NCBI GenBank assembly: GCA_015058945.1
Contig: SVBF01000018.1
Location: 142,587 to 206,586, forward strand
Length of the DNA: 64,000 nt
Reading direction: 5' to 3'
DNA from: Erysipelotrichaceae bacterium
Lineage (GTDB): Bacteria; Bacillota_I; Bacilli_A; RFN20; CAG-826
Shown: positions 34,306-42,868 of the stretch, one piece after another
How positions within the stretch are numbered: the first letter of the stretch is position 1
Layout of the letters: each line of letters opens with the position of its first letter
The notes under the pieces: model-generated
Seen by the model: only the letters and a program-made list of their open reading frames with translations
Told to the model about the DNA's origin: nothing
The model's database searches: none
Program-made: the position numbers and the translations under genes

Positions 34306-35205
34306 TTAGGCCTTGGCCTCGGGCTTGACGTCTTCGGCGGTCGCGCCGGTTTCGGGCTTTTCGCCACGGGCGCGCTTCTCATCGTCGGCCTTCACCTGTT
34401 CGAGAAGGGCGTTGATGATCGCGGGATAGACGGAGCGGAATTTGGCTTCGGCGTCGCGGACATAGAGGTTGATGGTCTCGACGGTCTCACGCATGACGTC
34501 GGGGAAGCGCTTGCCGGAAGGAAGGTCCCTGCGGCCGGTCATGTATTCGCAAAGGGCGACGACCTTGTCTTCCATGTTCTTGTAGACGGCGTCTGTAAGC
34601 CTGGCGTTGCCACGGACGAAGTTGATGTTCTGGATCATGCCGGAGATGTCCTGGCCGATGAAGCGGGAGGCCGGGGTCTCTTCGCCCTTGGCTTCGTTAC
34701 GGGCTTTGTTGTATTCGTCGAAGAAACGGTTGAGGTCCTGGACGAGGGTGAGGAAGGCGACGCCACGATACATGGCTTCTTCCGCGTTAGCGACTTCCTC
34801 GACCTGGGCGACGTCGACGTTTTTGGTCTTCGCGTCGCGGAGGATGCCGAGGATCATCGCGTTGACGTTCTCGTGGATGGGGAGGACGTGCTTATAGATC
34901 GCGGGATGTTGGGCGTGATCGACGCGCAAACCGTCCTCGGCGAGGTGGAGGATGGTGGAGTCTTCGCCGTAGACTTCGGCGTAGAAGTCACGGATGGCTT
35001 TCTCGAGCTTCTCTCCATTTTCGCCGGAGTTGTCGATAATGTTCTTTAACGGGGTGTGCTGATCGACCTCGACGAGGATCGAGCGCTTCTTCTCTTTGAA
35101 GAGGTTGGTGTCGTAGGTGTCCTTGCGGAGGCAATATTCCAAGGTGTCGCGAACTTGGACGGAATAATGGAGCAAGGTGGTGATGACGACGCTGGTCTGG
35201 TTCAT
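34306..35205 (-). CDS. Soluble helical protein of unknown function
   Basis: 299 residues, no signal and no TM, mostly charged helices. It has an Ala/Glu/Lys-rich tail of about 35 residues likely to be disordered. AAGGAT lies before the ATG, and the start is only 4 nt after the HAD stop codon. I do not recognise a family. RFIGQDISGMIQNINFVRGNARL and the helical N-terminal half give no catalytic motif. Its context (HAD phosphatase upstream, small TM protein downstream) suggests a three-gene unit, with this as the soluble partner of the TM protein. Confidence 0.65.
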   Translation of the reverse strand: MNQTSVVITTLLHYSVQVRDTLEYCLRKDTYDTNLFKEKKRSILVEVDQHTPLKNIIDNSGENGEKLEKAIRDFYAEVYGEDSTILHLAEDGLRVDHAQHPAIYKHVLPIHENVNAMILGILRDAKTKNVDVAQVEEVANAEEAMYRGVAFLTLVQDLNRFFDEYNKARNEAKGEETPASRFIGQDISGMIQNINFVRGNARLTDAVYKNMEDKVVALCEYMTGRRDLPSGKRFPDVMRETVETINLYVRDAEAKFRSVYPAIINALLEQVKADDEKRARGEKPETGATAEDVKPEAKA

Positions 35206-35209
35206 GTTG

Positions 35210-36076
35210 TTATCCTTCTTTCTCGGATGGTGTGCTACCCACCGACGGGCATAGCACGGATCGTAAGTCGGAAACGCGGGAGATGACGTGGGAGGCTTTA
35301 GCCTTCACCGAGTCTTTCGCGTGATTCATGCAGTAGGAGGCGCCATGGTAGGCCTCGAACATGGGGATGTCGTTCCCGGAATCGCCGACAACTACGACAT
35401 TATCGTGATTTATGCGCAGATAATCAAGATAAAAGGCAATTCCGGAGGCTTTTGAGCACCCCTTAGGGGTGATTTCGATGAATTGGTTGAGCCAAGTGAA
35501 CTCGAAATCGGGGTAACGCTCGCTCCAGTCCTTGGTGAGTTTCTCGGCGAGCAACTGCTTCTTTTTGCTGATGCCGATGAGGATCATCATCTTGCGGACT
35601 TTGCCTTTGGAGAGCTCGCCGTAGAACTTTTGGTCCGAACGCACCCAAGGCTCGCGGTAAGCCCCCTGCACCGCCTCGTAGGCGAAATAGAGGAAGTTCG
35701 TGGTCTTGGACACTTTGGTCCGCGTCATGATCTGGGGGTTATCGTCCGTGGACATGAGGATGAGGCCAGGGCCATATTCCTTACGGATATAGGAGAGCAA
35801 CTCCTTGGCCTTCTCCGGGTCGAAGACGCGGTCATAGACGATCTTGCCGTCGACGCTGATGATCGTGCCATCGAAGCCGATGTAGTCCAAAGGCAAGCCT
35901 AATTTCCTCTTAGTCTTCTCGAGGAACTGGCCCGAACGCGAAGAGACCATCGCGACCCTGCCCCCGACCGAAAGGAAATCGCGCAGCAAGGCGCGGTTTT
36001 TACGGTTCACCAACTTGATCTGCCTTTTGGGGTAGAAGAGGGTTCCGTCTAGGTCGGTCGCAAGCACTTGGTACAT
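35210..36076 (-). CDS. Cof-type HAD-IIB hydrolase
   Basis: 288 residues. Motif I DLDGTLFYP (nucleophile Asp8) is clear, motif II is SSRSG, and motif IV is GDSGNDIPMF near the C-terminus. The type IIB cap lies between. Family members dephosphorylate sugar phosphates, FMN or similar small molecules. A TATAAT on the minus strand 10 nt before the ATG and no Shine-Dalgarno sequence suggest a very short leader. It leads a three-gene operon and diverges from gpsA. Confidence 0.85.
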   Translation of the reverse strand: MYQVLATDLDGTLFYPKRQIKLVNRKNRALLRDFLSVGGRVAMVSSRSGQFLEKTKRKLGLPLDYIGFDGTIISVDGKIVYDRVFDPEKAKELLSYIRKEYGPGLILMSTDDNPQIMTRTKVSKTTNFLYFAYEAVQGAYREPWVRSDQKFYGELSKGKVRKMMILIGISKKKQLLAEKLTKDWSERYPDFEFTWLNQFIEITPKGCSKASGIAFYLDYLRINHDNVVVVGDSGNDIPMFEAYHGASYCMNHAKDSVKAKASHVISRVSDLRSVLCPSVGSTPSEKEG

Positions 36077-36212
36077 ACGTGTTGTGATTATACTCCCCCG
36101 CGCTTAGTTAGGTGTAGGCGAGGCGCATGAAAGTGGTCCCAAAGCGTTGCTTTTAGGTCATAGAGGCGATTTCTCGTGGACGGGAACGATTTCTCCTTTA
36201 GAGTATGGGTAT

Positions 36213-37214
36213 ATGAAAATCACGTTTCTCGGATCGGGCGCCTGGGCCACTGCCCTCGCCTATGACTTAGCTAAGGCGGGTCAGCACGACATTTGGATGT
36301 ATGGCAATAACCCCGCGGAGATTGAGGACATCTCGTTACGCCACGCGAACTCCAAATACTTCCCGGACATCTCGTTGCCCGTTTGTATTAAAGCGACCCT
36401 AGACCCCAAGGAGGCATTAGCGAAAGCCGATGCTTTGGTCCTTGCGGTGCCTTCAAGCCAAATCAATAACATCGTCGCTTTGCTTAAAGATAACTGCGAC
36501 ACCAAACCCCTACTCATCAATGTCATCAAAGGCTTTGATCCCAAGACGGGGGTTGGGATCTCGACGTTGATCAAGCAAAGCTTCGACGAATCCTTTTCCC
36601 CTCGCGGCATCGTCTGCTTGGTGGGACCATCCTTTGCTTATGACGTCATCCATGACGATCTGACCGCCGTCTGCGCGGTAAGCGACGTCGAGGAGGACGC
36701 GAAAGAGGTCCAACATCTCTTCTCCTCCCCTTCTTTCCGCGTCTATGTGCAACGCGACGTTGTCGGTGCGGAAATCGGCGCGGGCATGAAGAACATCATC
36801 GCCATCGCTAGTGGCATCATGGAAGGCCTAGGTTATAAGGACAACACCCGCGCCGCCTTGATCACCCGTGGTTTGGCGGAGATGACGCGTTATGGCATGA
36901 AGCATGGGGCTAAGGCGGAGACGTTTTTAGGATTGACCGGCGTCGGTGACTTATGCCTTACGGCTTCGAGCCATCGTTCCCGTAATTACGAGTTCGGCAT
37001 TCTCATCGGCAAAGACGATTCGGCCGCGAATGCTTTGGCGAATAACCAAAAGACGGTCGAAGGCGTATACGCTGCAAAGACCATCCATGAGCAAGCATTA
37101 AAAGAAGGCATCTCCGTACCGATCGTAGACTCGGTATATGCCGTGCTCTATGAAGGCAAGAAACCATCAGATGAAGTCAAAGCTCTGATGGAACGTAGCC
37201 TGAAAGCGGAATAA
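36213..37214 (+). CDS. gpsA: NAD(P)H-dependent glycerol-3-phosphate dehydrogenase
   Basis: The start chosen is the ATG giving MKITFLGSGAWATALA, the usual GpsA beginning, which makes 333 residues. Rossmann motif G-x-G-x-W (8-12), substrate region INVIKGF, GPSFA, and the catalytic Lys in AGMKNI-I-AIASG. It makes sn-glycerol 3-phosphate from dihydroxyacetone phosphate for phospholipid synthesis. Its stop is 1 nt from the stop of the convergent minus-strand gene. Confidence 0.92.
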   Translation: MKITFLGSGAWATALAYDLAKAGQHDIWMYGNNPAEIEDISLRHANSKYFPDISLPVCIKATLDPKEALAKADALVLAVPSSQINNIVALLKDNCDTKPLLINVIKGFDPKTGVGISTLIKQSFDESFSPRGIVCLVGPSFAYDVIHDDLTAVCAVSDVEEDAKEVQHLFSSPSFRVYVQRDVVGAEIGAGMKNIIAIASGIMEGLGYKDNTRAALITRGLAEMTRYGMKHGAKAETFLGLTGVGDLCLTASSHRSRNYEFGILIGKDDSAANALANNQKTVEGVYAAKTIHEQALKEGISVPIVDSVYAVLYEGKKPSDEVKALMERSLKAE

Positions 37215-37215
37215 T

Positions 37216-37704
37216 CTAGCGGGATTTGCGCAGAAGTCGTTTATATTTCGGGCCAAGGACGCTCTTGGCGATTTCGTAGTCGCTGCGGACGGGATGGTTT
37301 TCCAAGTCGATTTCGCGCAGGCGTTCGACCGCGTTAGTGACCGAAAGGGTGTGAAAGGCATCATAGGTATCCAAAAACGTTTTCACAGGTAGACGCGAAA
37401 GGATCTGCCTTGAGGGGATTTTGGTACTGATGGCATAGGCGCGGGTGACATAGCCGATCCACTCCACCACCTCGAGCGGATAAACCTCGCCTCCCCGACT
37501 TTCGACGCTTGGATAATCCTGGCGGATCTCTTCGATCGCCTGGGGAATGCTCGGGATAATGTCGTCGCCTTCGTCCAGGCAGCGCGCCAAATCGCTTTGG
37601 AGGAACCGCTGAATCAAATAGGCAGAGCCGCAAGAAAACCGCTTTTGCAACGCGGCAAAGAGGTCGGCTTGGTAATCGCAGCGAAGGATCTCGTCTTCGT
37701 TCAT
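37216..37704 (-). CDS. Probable antitoxin partner of the HTH-ART protein
   Basis: 162 residues from the ATG at 37704, which overlaps the stop of the upstream gene (ATGA). Soluble and mostly helical. VEWIGYVTRAYAISTKIPSR and TFLDTYDAFHTLSVTNAVERL resemble the small uncharacterised proteins encoded next to DUF3990-type genes. Translational coupling and the neighbour suggest neutralisation of the ART-like toxin. The direction of the pair (toxin first) is the reverse of the classical order. Assignment is by context. Confidence 0.55.
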   Translation of the reverse strand: MNEDEILRCDYQADLFAALQKRFSCGSAYLIQRFLQSDLARCLDEGDDIIPSIPQAIEEIRQDYPSVESRGGEVYPLEVVEWIGYVTRAYAISTKIPSRQILSRLPVKTFLDTYDAFHTLSVTNAVERLREIDLENHPVRSDYEIAKSVLGPKYKRLLRKSR

Positions 37705-38558
37705 CCTAGAATCTCCTCGATGTATCTGCCTTGGCGGCGCGCTTGTTTTAAGCAGAGGTCGGCTTTGTCTTTGCTGATGCGTTTCTTTTCGCTTCTGGCC
37801 TTGTTCAGGCCTTCGCGTTCGAGCGTGCAAAGAAAGAATCGCTCGACGCAATCGATCGCGGCGAGGGCCTTCTTCGTCCGATAGACATGCTGCTTGCCTA
37901 AATAGGAGGCAGAGAGGGCGAGCATCGCCTGGTCGTCCGTGATCTCGCCTAAAGTAAACCTGCTGATAATTCGGTACATTTGATTATCCGCGATCGGGGC
38001 GATGATAATGTCCGCACCTTCGACTTCGTGGATGATCCGATTGAGAACGGGGCAGGAGTCGTAGTCTCGAAGCTCGCCACGGTAATGGCCCACGAGGAGC
38101 ATCCATTCAAGGGAAACGTCATACCGTTTGATGACTAAGTCGTCGGCGTCTTTTGTTTGGAACCCATAGACAAAGGGATAACGGTAAGAACATACATAGC
38201 TAGCGGCGGTCTCATAGGACTCGGAGAGATAGAATCCAGGCCCGAGGTCATTCGCGTGGCGGGAATGATTCAAGTCGATGGGAAAATCGATTTCTTTTGG
38301 GGTTCCATGAAAGAGGATATTGCCAAACATGTCCGTGGCTAGTTGAGCCTTGATTTGGTTTAGACGAACAGGATGTGGGGGATAATTGTACGCAACGCAA
38401 AATAACTGGTCCAAGGTGGATAAATGGATATCCGTGTAGTCCTTAAGAAAACGACTCACCGTGCTCGGGGCGATGGATGCCGAGCGAGCGAAGTGGGATG
38501 CGCTCACCCCCATCGCTTGGGCCATGATGCTGAAGTCGTCATGGATATCGTATTTCAT
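37701..38558 (-). CDS. XRE-type HTH fused to a DUF3990-like ADP-ribosyltransferase-fold domain
   Basis: 285 residues. An N-terminal HTH (GVSASHFARSASIAPSTVSRFL, about 16-37) is followed by NILFHGTPKEI (about 80-90) and NDLGPGFYLSESYETAASYV (about 103-122). These are the H-G and DxGxGFYxT-type blocks of DUF3990/ART-fold proteins. The rest is helical. The HTH suggests self-regulation. The protein probably modifies a target with ADP-ribose or a related group. TAATAT lies 6 nt before the ATG, a leaderless layout. It is coupled to the small gene downstream. Confidence 0.65.
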   Translation of the reverse strand: MKYDIHDDFSIMAQAMGVSASHFARSASIAPSTVSRFLKDYTDIHLSTLDQLFCVAYNYPPHPVRLNQIKAQLATDMFGNILFHGTPKEIDFPIDLNHSRHANDLGPGFYLSESYETAASYVCSYRYPFVYGFQTKDADDLVIKRYDVSLEWMLLVGHYRGELRDYDSCPVLNRIIHEVEGADIIIAPIADNQMYRIISRFTLGEITDDQAMLALSASYLGKQHVYRTKKALAAIDCVERFFLCTLEREGLNKARSEKKRISKDKADLCLKQARRQGRYIEEILG

Positions 38559-38704
38559 GCCATCATATTACTATAAATTTCACTTTGTTGCATTTTGTAA
38601 AAGTGAATTTGTTGTGAAATGGTCGGTTTTTTTCGAATTTGAGAATATGACAAAAATTGTTTGTCAAATTTTTTACAAGCAATTTTCGTGCGGTGCGAAC
38701 AACT

Positions 38705-38732
38705 TAAAAAGCCCATCCAGATTCGAATGGGC
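38705..38732 (-). terminator. Rho-independent terminator of the 38748 surface gene
   Basis: Minus strand GCCCAT-tcgaatctgg-ATGGGC followed by TTTTT, 16 nt after the stop codon. Confidence 0.8.
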
Positions 38733-38747
38733 ATAGACACTCAACGG

Positions 38748-40640
38748 TTAGGCTTGATGCCTTTTCTTTTTGGACACGAAGTAGGCGGTGCCAATAGCCG
38801 CTAGACCGGCAAGGCCGGAGGCGAGGACGATCCAGAGGGTCGTAGTGAGGGGGGAAGAGTCAGAGGAATAATTCCCAGGGACAAACTTCACGGTCCATTT
38901 TCCCGTCGTCGATCGAGAATAGAGTTCTGTGTATATGTCCGCAATCGCGACTTCCGTTTTGTCAGTATCTTCAACCTCGCCATCCTGATATGTATTGTCC
39001 TCTACATAGGTATAAATGGAGGAGGCACGGAAATCACTGTAACTATCGAGCTCGCTCGTCACAGCGTCATAATAGCCCACCAATGTAGTGGCAAGCGTTT
39101 GGTCAATCGAACATAAGGTCTCGTCTTCCGCGGTCTCAATCGCCGAGCCAATTTCGAATAGAGCTCGGGCGGCCACCCCCATCGTTCCGGAAACGCCGCC
39201 CCAGCCATATTCCCAATAAACATGTGGCGTGTCCGTGGTTCCGGGGAGATTAACAACACTGCTCCAGCTGGTGCCTCCGTCCAAAGAAATCTTAAACGAT
39301 AAGGCCGCATTGGAATTGAGACCTCGAAGATCATATATAGGAATACGGGCCAAGCCGGTCTTTGTTGACCCATAGTGGCCGCTAAAATGTATAGATGAAT
39401 AACTAACGGCTGATGGCACGGAAGTCCATAGCAACGTGCCCGAAATGCACTCGTCTCCCCCGGACGATCCATTTGGAACCTTATAAGTTACTATGTTCAG
39501 TGTCGTATTGCCGCTCGCGGTGTAAGGAATATATAAATAACCGAGCGTGGCTTTGGATGTCTCATTAATAAAATACAAATCGCCGTCTTTACTATAGTAA
39601 ATATCGTAGACGCCGGCTGTGTAACACTTGAAATTCGCTCCTCCACCACCGCGTATATCTCCAGATTCTGCGTTGTAAGCTTCACCAGCACCCGAAGTCG
39701 TGTAATAGTTGCAATTTGCGCCATCTGCAATTTGGACCAGTCTGAATTCCGCGTTTATAGCGATAGAGATACCCTCCCAATAAGCAACGTCAGTGTTATT
39801 GGTGGCTAAGTTACCGAGCACAGCGGAGTTCACAGTCCAACCCGTCGCTGTGCCCACACCATCGCCGATTAAATACATGCCAATACTATATTTTGCGTAA
39901 AGCACGGTATCGGCGGTCGGTGACAGCGAGGCAATAGTTGCGGATGTGCAAGCGGAATCTGTACACCACCCGTCGAATTTATAATTTGCTGGGCATTGCT
40001 CTTTTTCCAAAGTGGGCAAAGCACAATTGTTCCCTTTTTTATAAAGGTAGCATGCATGTGTAGTCCAAGAGCCTCCGACTGATGTTTGTATTTTCAGTCT
40101 AATTTTGTAGTAAAACCCGTCATTTGTTGCGCTTCCACCGCTGATTTTAATCGTATTGCCAGTCGCGCTATTGTAGTTACTCAACGTAGCTTGGTTGTAA
40201 TAAACGTTGGGGTCCGAACCTTTCAATCGTTTGATGTAAAGATCTTTTCCATTCAGATTTGTAAGGGTGCCGCTATTTCCGACATAAACCTGGAAATACT
40301 GCATTGTAGTAGTTCCATTAACGCTAACGCTGTTGTATTTGTTTTGAGAGTAGTTGGCAAAGTCGTCCTCTTTTGTTTGCCAATTGTTTGCCATATAGGT
40401 TCCATCGCCCCAAACAGCAGTATTTACGTTAGAGTCAGTCCACCAATCGCCGTTTGGCAAAACGAAACGAAGATACCTGTCGTTATCTGCCTCAGTTTCA
40501 GCCCCCGTCTCCACCACTTCGTTTTGCTGCTCACTAGCAACATAGCTCGCAGCAGCCCCCACTCCTAAAGCCATGGCCAAAGCGCCGAAAAGAGTTAGGA
40601 GCTTGGTGGATTTTCTTTTGAACAGTTTGGAGAGGAACAT
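38748..40640 (-). CDS. Large surface protein with List-Bact repeat, carbohydrate-binding-like domains and SPLTTTLW anchor
   Basis: 630 residues from the ATG at 40640 (MFLSKLFKRKST). An earlier TTG would add 27 residues and an unusually long basic head. The signal region (about 1-35) is followed by a beta domain with GDWW and Tyr/Trp-rich strands, and a Listeria-Bacteroides-type repeat (CPANYKFDGWCTDSACTSATI). A glycan-binding-like module (GMYLIGDGVGTATGW...DGDLYFI) and another beta domain come next, then a short helical stretch with TLCSIDQTLATTL. The end is SPLTTTLWIVLASG, a TM and SKKKR. The same end occurs in the 42869 product. Likely a cell-envelope glycan-binding protein. Confidence 0.68.
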   Translation of the reverse strand: MFLSKLFKRKSTKLLTLFGALAMALGVGAAASYVASEQQNEVVETGAETEADNDRYLRFVLPNGDWWTDSNVNTAVWGDGTYMANNWQTKEDDFANYSQNKYNSVSVNGTTTMQYFQVYVGNSGTLTNLNGKDLYIKRLKGSDPNVYYNQATLSNYNSATGNTIKISGGSATNDGFYYKIRLKIQTSVGGSWTTHACYLYKKGNNCALPTLEKEQCPANYKFDGWCTDSACTSATIASLSPTADTVLYAKYSIGMYLIGDGVGTATGWTVNSAVLGNLATNNTDVAYWEGISIAINAEFRLVQIADGANCNYYTTSGAGEAYNAESGDIRGGGGANFKCYTAGVYDIYYSKDGDLYFINETSKATLGYLYIPYTASGNTTLNIVTYKVPNGSSGGDECISGTLLWTSVPSAVSYSSIHFSGHYGSTKTGLARIPIYDLRGLNSNAALSFKISLDGGTSWSSVVNLPGTTDTPHVYWEYGWGGVSGTMGVAARALFEIGSAIETAEDETLCSIDQTLATTLVGYYDAVTSELDSYSDFRASSIYTYVEDNTYQDGEVEDTDKTEVAIADIYTELYSRSTTGKWTVKFVPGNYSSDSSPLTTTLWIVLASGLAGLAAIGTAYFVSKKKRHQA

Positions 40641-40960
40641 GCGGGTTCTTGGTGGATCCGTAGATGAGGGGAGAGGGTTTCTTATCTTTTGATAAGAGAG
40701 ACAAGTATCTCTACTAATCAAAAACCTCCCTTTCGACGGGTTACGCTCATTTTAAAGCCCACTTTTCGCGTATGCAAGCGCTTTCGTAAGCGGTTTCAGT
40801 TAAGCAAATAGGTAATAATGCTACTCAAAACTGCGAATTTATAGGCATACCCTGCTCTAAAGATCTAGCGGTGTTGCCAAATCGAACAACTTTTTCATGG
40901 AATTGTCTATTTATTCCAGCGGATCGGTCGCGTTATGCTTTGGCCGAAGGAGGCACCAAC
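40641..40960. promoter_or_regulatory. Regulatory region with overlapping cre-like boxes and a hairpin
   Basis: About 320 nt without a gene. Two overlapping cre-like boxes are TGCAAGCGCTTTCG (40773-40786) and CGTAAGCGGTTTCA (40785-40798), each with one mismatch to TGNAANCGNTTNCA. They are about 140 nt before the minus-strand surface gene. A dyad TTTTGAT...ATCAAAA with an inner AGAGA/TCTCT lies at 40687-40723. The plus-strand Phd gene has GAAGGAGG at about 40947-40954. Confidence 0.5.
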
Positions 40961-41173
40961 ATGTACGTCACCGCAACGGAATTCAAAAACCATCTTGGGG
41001 AATACCTCGACATCGCCCTAAAAGAGGAAGTCATCATCACAAGGAACAAGAAAGAGCGTTTCAGGTTGAGTCCTTATGGCAGTCGTTCGTCTATCGATAT
41101 CGAATCTTTGTTTGGAATCCTTCCAAGCGACATAAACGAAAAGAAAATCCTCGCGGACAAACCACGAGGATAA
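40961..41173 (+). CDS. Orphan Phd/YefM-like antitoxin
   Basis: 70 residues from the ATG that follows AAGGAGG by 7 nt. MYVTATEFKNHLGEYLDIALKE matches the N-terminal DNA-binding and dimerisation part of Phd/YefM antitoxins, and VIITRNKKERFRL matches the next strand. The C-terminal toxin-binding tail is short. No toxin gene follows; only 15 nt separate it from the stop of a convergent gene. A GTG right after the stop opens the tiny frame VLVDYAS, which could be a leftover of a PIN-type toxin start, but this is too short to count. Confidence 0.7.
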   Translation: MYVTATEFKNHLGEYLDIALKEEVIITRNKKERFRLSPYGSRSSIDIESLFGILPSDINEKKILADKPRG

Positions 41174-41188
41174 GCCGGTGCTTGTCGA

Positions 41189-41569
41189 CTACGCTTCGTG
41201 ATGGCAGCAGCCGTCTTCGCAGCAGCAACCGTCTTCATGGTCGCAGTCACAATGATCATGATCACAATCGCAGTCATCATGGTGATGCCCGTGGCAGCAA
41301 CCGCAGCCACGCATCGGCATGGTGACTTTTAAGTTATCGCCTTCCGCGTCGAACACGGCCTTCTCCATGAAGGCTTCGTCTTCTTCGTTGATGTCGATCT
41401 TGATGCCGTTGACTTCGATAAGGCGCTTGGCCCCTGCTTCTTCAATTAAGCCAAGGTTCAATCCGACCCTGCCGTCGCCCTCATCATGCAAGAACATGTT
41501 GACTACGGGCTTGCCACTGCGGGACATGGCCTCTAGGAATACTTTTTTGCCAGCGTCGGTGATCGTCAT
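41189..41569 (-). CDS. HesB/IscA-like protein with Cys/His-rich metal-binding tail
   Basis: 126 residues. The first 85 or so fit the HesB-like (YneR/IscA-related) fold: KVFLEAMSRSGKPVVNMFLHDEGDGRVGLNLGL and EDEAFMEKAVFDAEGD. After VTMPMR the last 39 residues are almost only Cys, His and Asp (GCGCCHGHHHDDCDCDHDHC and onward). Such tails bind transition metals. This one could supply or sense metal for Fe-S work. The PduL protein at 52577 has a similar but separate tail. The start is preceded by GAGGT. Confidence 0.7.
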   Translation of the reverse strand: MTITDAGKKVFLEAMSRSGKPVVNMFLHDEGDGRVGLNLGLIEEAGAKRLIEVNGIKIDINEEDEAFMEKAVFDAEGDNLKVTMPMRGCGCCHGHHHDDCDCDHDHCDCDHEDGCCCEDGCCHHEA

Positions 41570-41606
41570 AGTAGGTACCTCAAAACAACCGCTTCATTAT
41601 ACGCGT

Positions 41607-42860
41607 TTATTCTTGAATGTCTTTCTTCTCGGGCAAGCCACGGTTTCTTAGCCCTCGTATGGAGACGATATAGAGCTTCACCGTGGTGACGATGAAGATC
41701 GCGGCTACCCCGCCTAAGACCACTAAGGCGATCCAAGAATAAGCCGTCTCGTTTTGCATATAGCTCAGCGCGTTAAGAAGGACCGTATAAAGGGTCGTCA
41801 CGGTGAGTAGGTAACCGGTGTAGCAAAGGGATATGGTCGCGGGGTCACTGTCTCTCTTCGCATGGACCAAGTCAAGGATCGAGGCGATGAGGCGATAGAC
41901 GAAGAAAGACCCGGAGACGAAGATGGTCCAACTAAAGGGTGCCCCACCCTTATGCAGTTCCGCGAAGACGGTCAAGGTCGTTCCGAAAGCGCCGAGCAGC
42001 ACACTGACGCCGATCGCGTTGAATAACATGATCTGGTATTGGCTATGAAGGCGTTTGGCCTCGTCTTTCATATGGCTGACCTTAAGTCGCCAGAAATAGG
42101 TGATGAGGCGGATGATGGACATGCCCACGAACGCATGTCCTACGGACACTAGAGTATTCTCCTTGAATGCGCCGATGTAATAGATGATGCCTAAGGTCAA
42201 GGAGAACGAGGTACCGAAATAGAAGAAGATGCCGGCTTTGTTTAACGCCCGTATCGCCAAAGAGAAACGCTCGGATACCCTGGATTCTTTTTTGATCGCG
42301 CCGCGAACGATGCTCGAGGCGGTAAATAGGACCGTGACGATCGTTAACGAGGCGTTGAATATCAACATCGGAATAAAGACGCCTAGCGAATTAAACGGAA
42401 CCTTATAGAAATAGAGCAACGAGGTAATGAAGGCATCTAGGGCATAGATAAAGGCGCAGAGATAATAGTTGGCCATGCCTTTGCCATAAGGCTTATCCCA
42501 CACGCTGTATAAATATAGGATTAAGTAACTTAGGGTACCTAAGCCATAAATGAGGATGCTCGGCACATCGGCTTTGCCTTGCTCCCAATTAAAGAGCATC
42601 AAGAACAATAACCCGAAGTCGAGCACGAAGATCGAGGCGCAGGAGACGATGCCGGCGATGAAATCGCGGTGGTATGAATCCTTGAAATATCGGATGGGCA
42701 ATAGATGGAATAGTTCCATCAAAGCCACCCCGAAGAAGAACAGCGTGAACGTCAGATATAGATAGTTGCCGCGTATGGCGTCATAAAGCGAAAAGCCTAG
42801 TAGCCCCATCGAGGCCAATAGGCTTGCGAAATGTATGGATAACCTACGATACCGCTGCAC
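41607..42860 (-). CDS. Polytopic membrane protein of unknown function
   Basis: 417 residues with about 11-12 TM segments and short basic cytoplasmic loops. The GTG start lies 8 nt after the stop of the giant surface gene, so it may be co-transcribed. I recognise no transporter signature. The arrangement SCASIFVLDFGLLFLMLFNWEQGKADVP and the many aromatic residues do not point to a family. It could serve the surface protein upstream or be unrelated. Confidence 0.6.
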   Translation of the reverse strand: MQRYRRLSIHFASLLASMGLLGFSLYDAIRGNYLYLTFTLFFFGVALMELFHLLPIRYFKDSYHRDFIAGIVSCASIFVLDFGLLFLMLFNWEQGKADVPSILIYGLGTLSYLILYLYSVWDKPYGKGMANYYLCAFIYALDAFITSLLYFYKVPFNSLGVFIPMLIFNASLTIVTVLFTASSIVRGAIKKESRVSERFSLAIRALNKAGIFFYFGTSFSLTLGIIYYIGAFKENTLVSVGHAFVGMSIIRLITYFWRLKVSHMKDEAKRLHSQYQIMLFNAIGVSVLLGAFGTTLTVFAELHKGGAPFSWTIFVSGSFFVYRLIASILDLVHAKRDSDPATISLCYTGYLLTVTTLYTVLLNALSYMQNETAYSWIALVVLGGVAAIFIVTTVKLYIVSIRGLRNRGLPEKKDIQE

Positions 42861-42868
42861 GAAGATAT

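Noticed and set aside
40641..40721. TTG start with GGGAGG that would extend the 38748-40640 protein by 27 residues
   Set aside because: Spacing to the TTG is only 3 nt, and the extension would put a polar head of about 40 residues before the signal peptide. The ATG at 40640 gives a normal signal.
41174..41200. Possible PIN-toxin remnant VLVDYAS after the Phd-like gene
   Set aside because: Seven codons only; could be chance.
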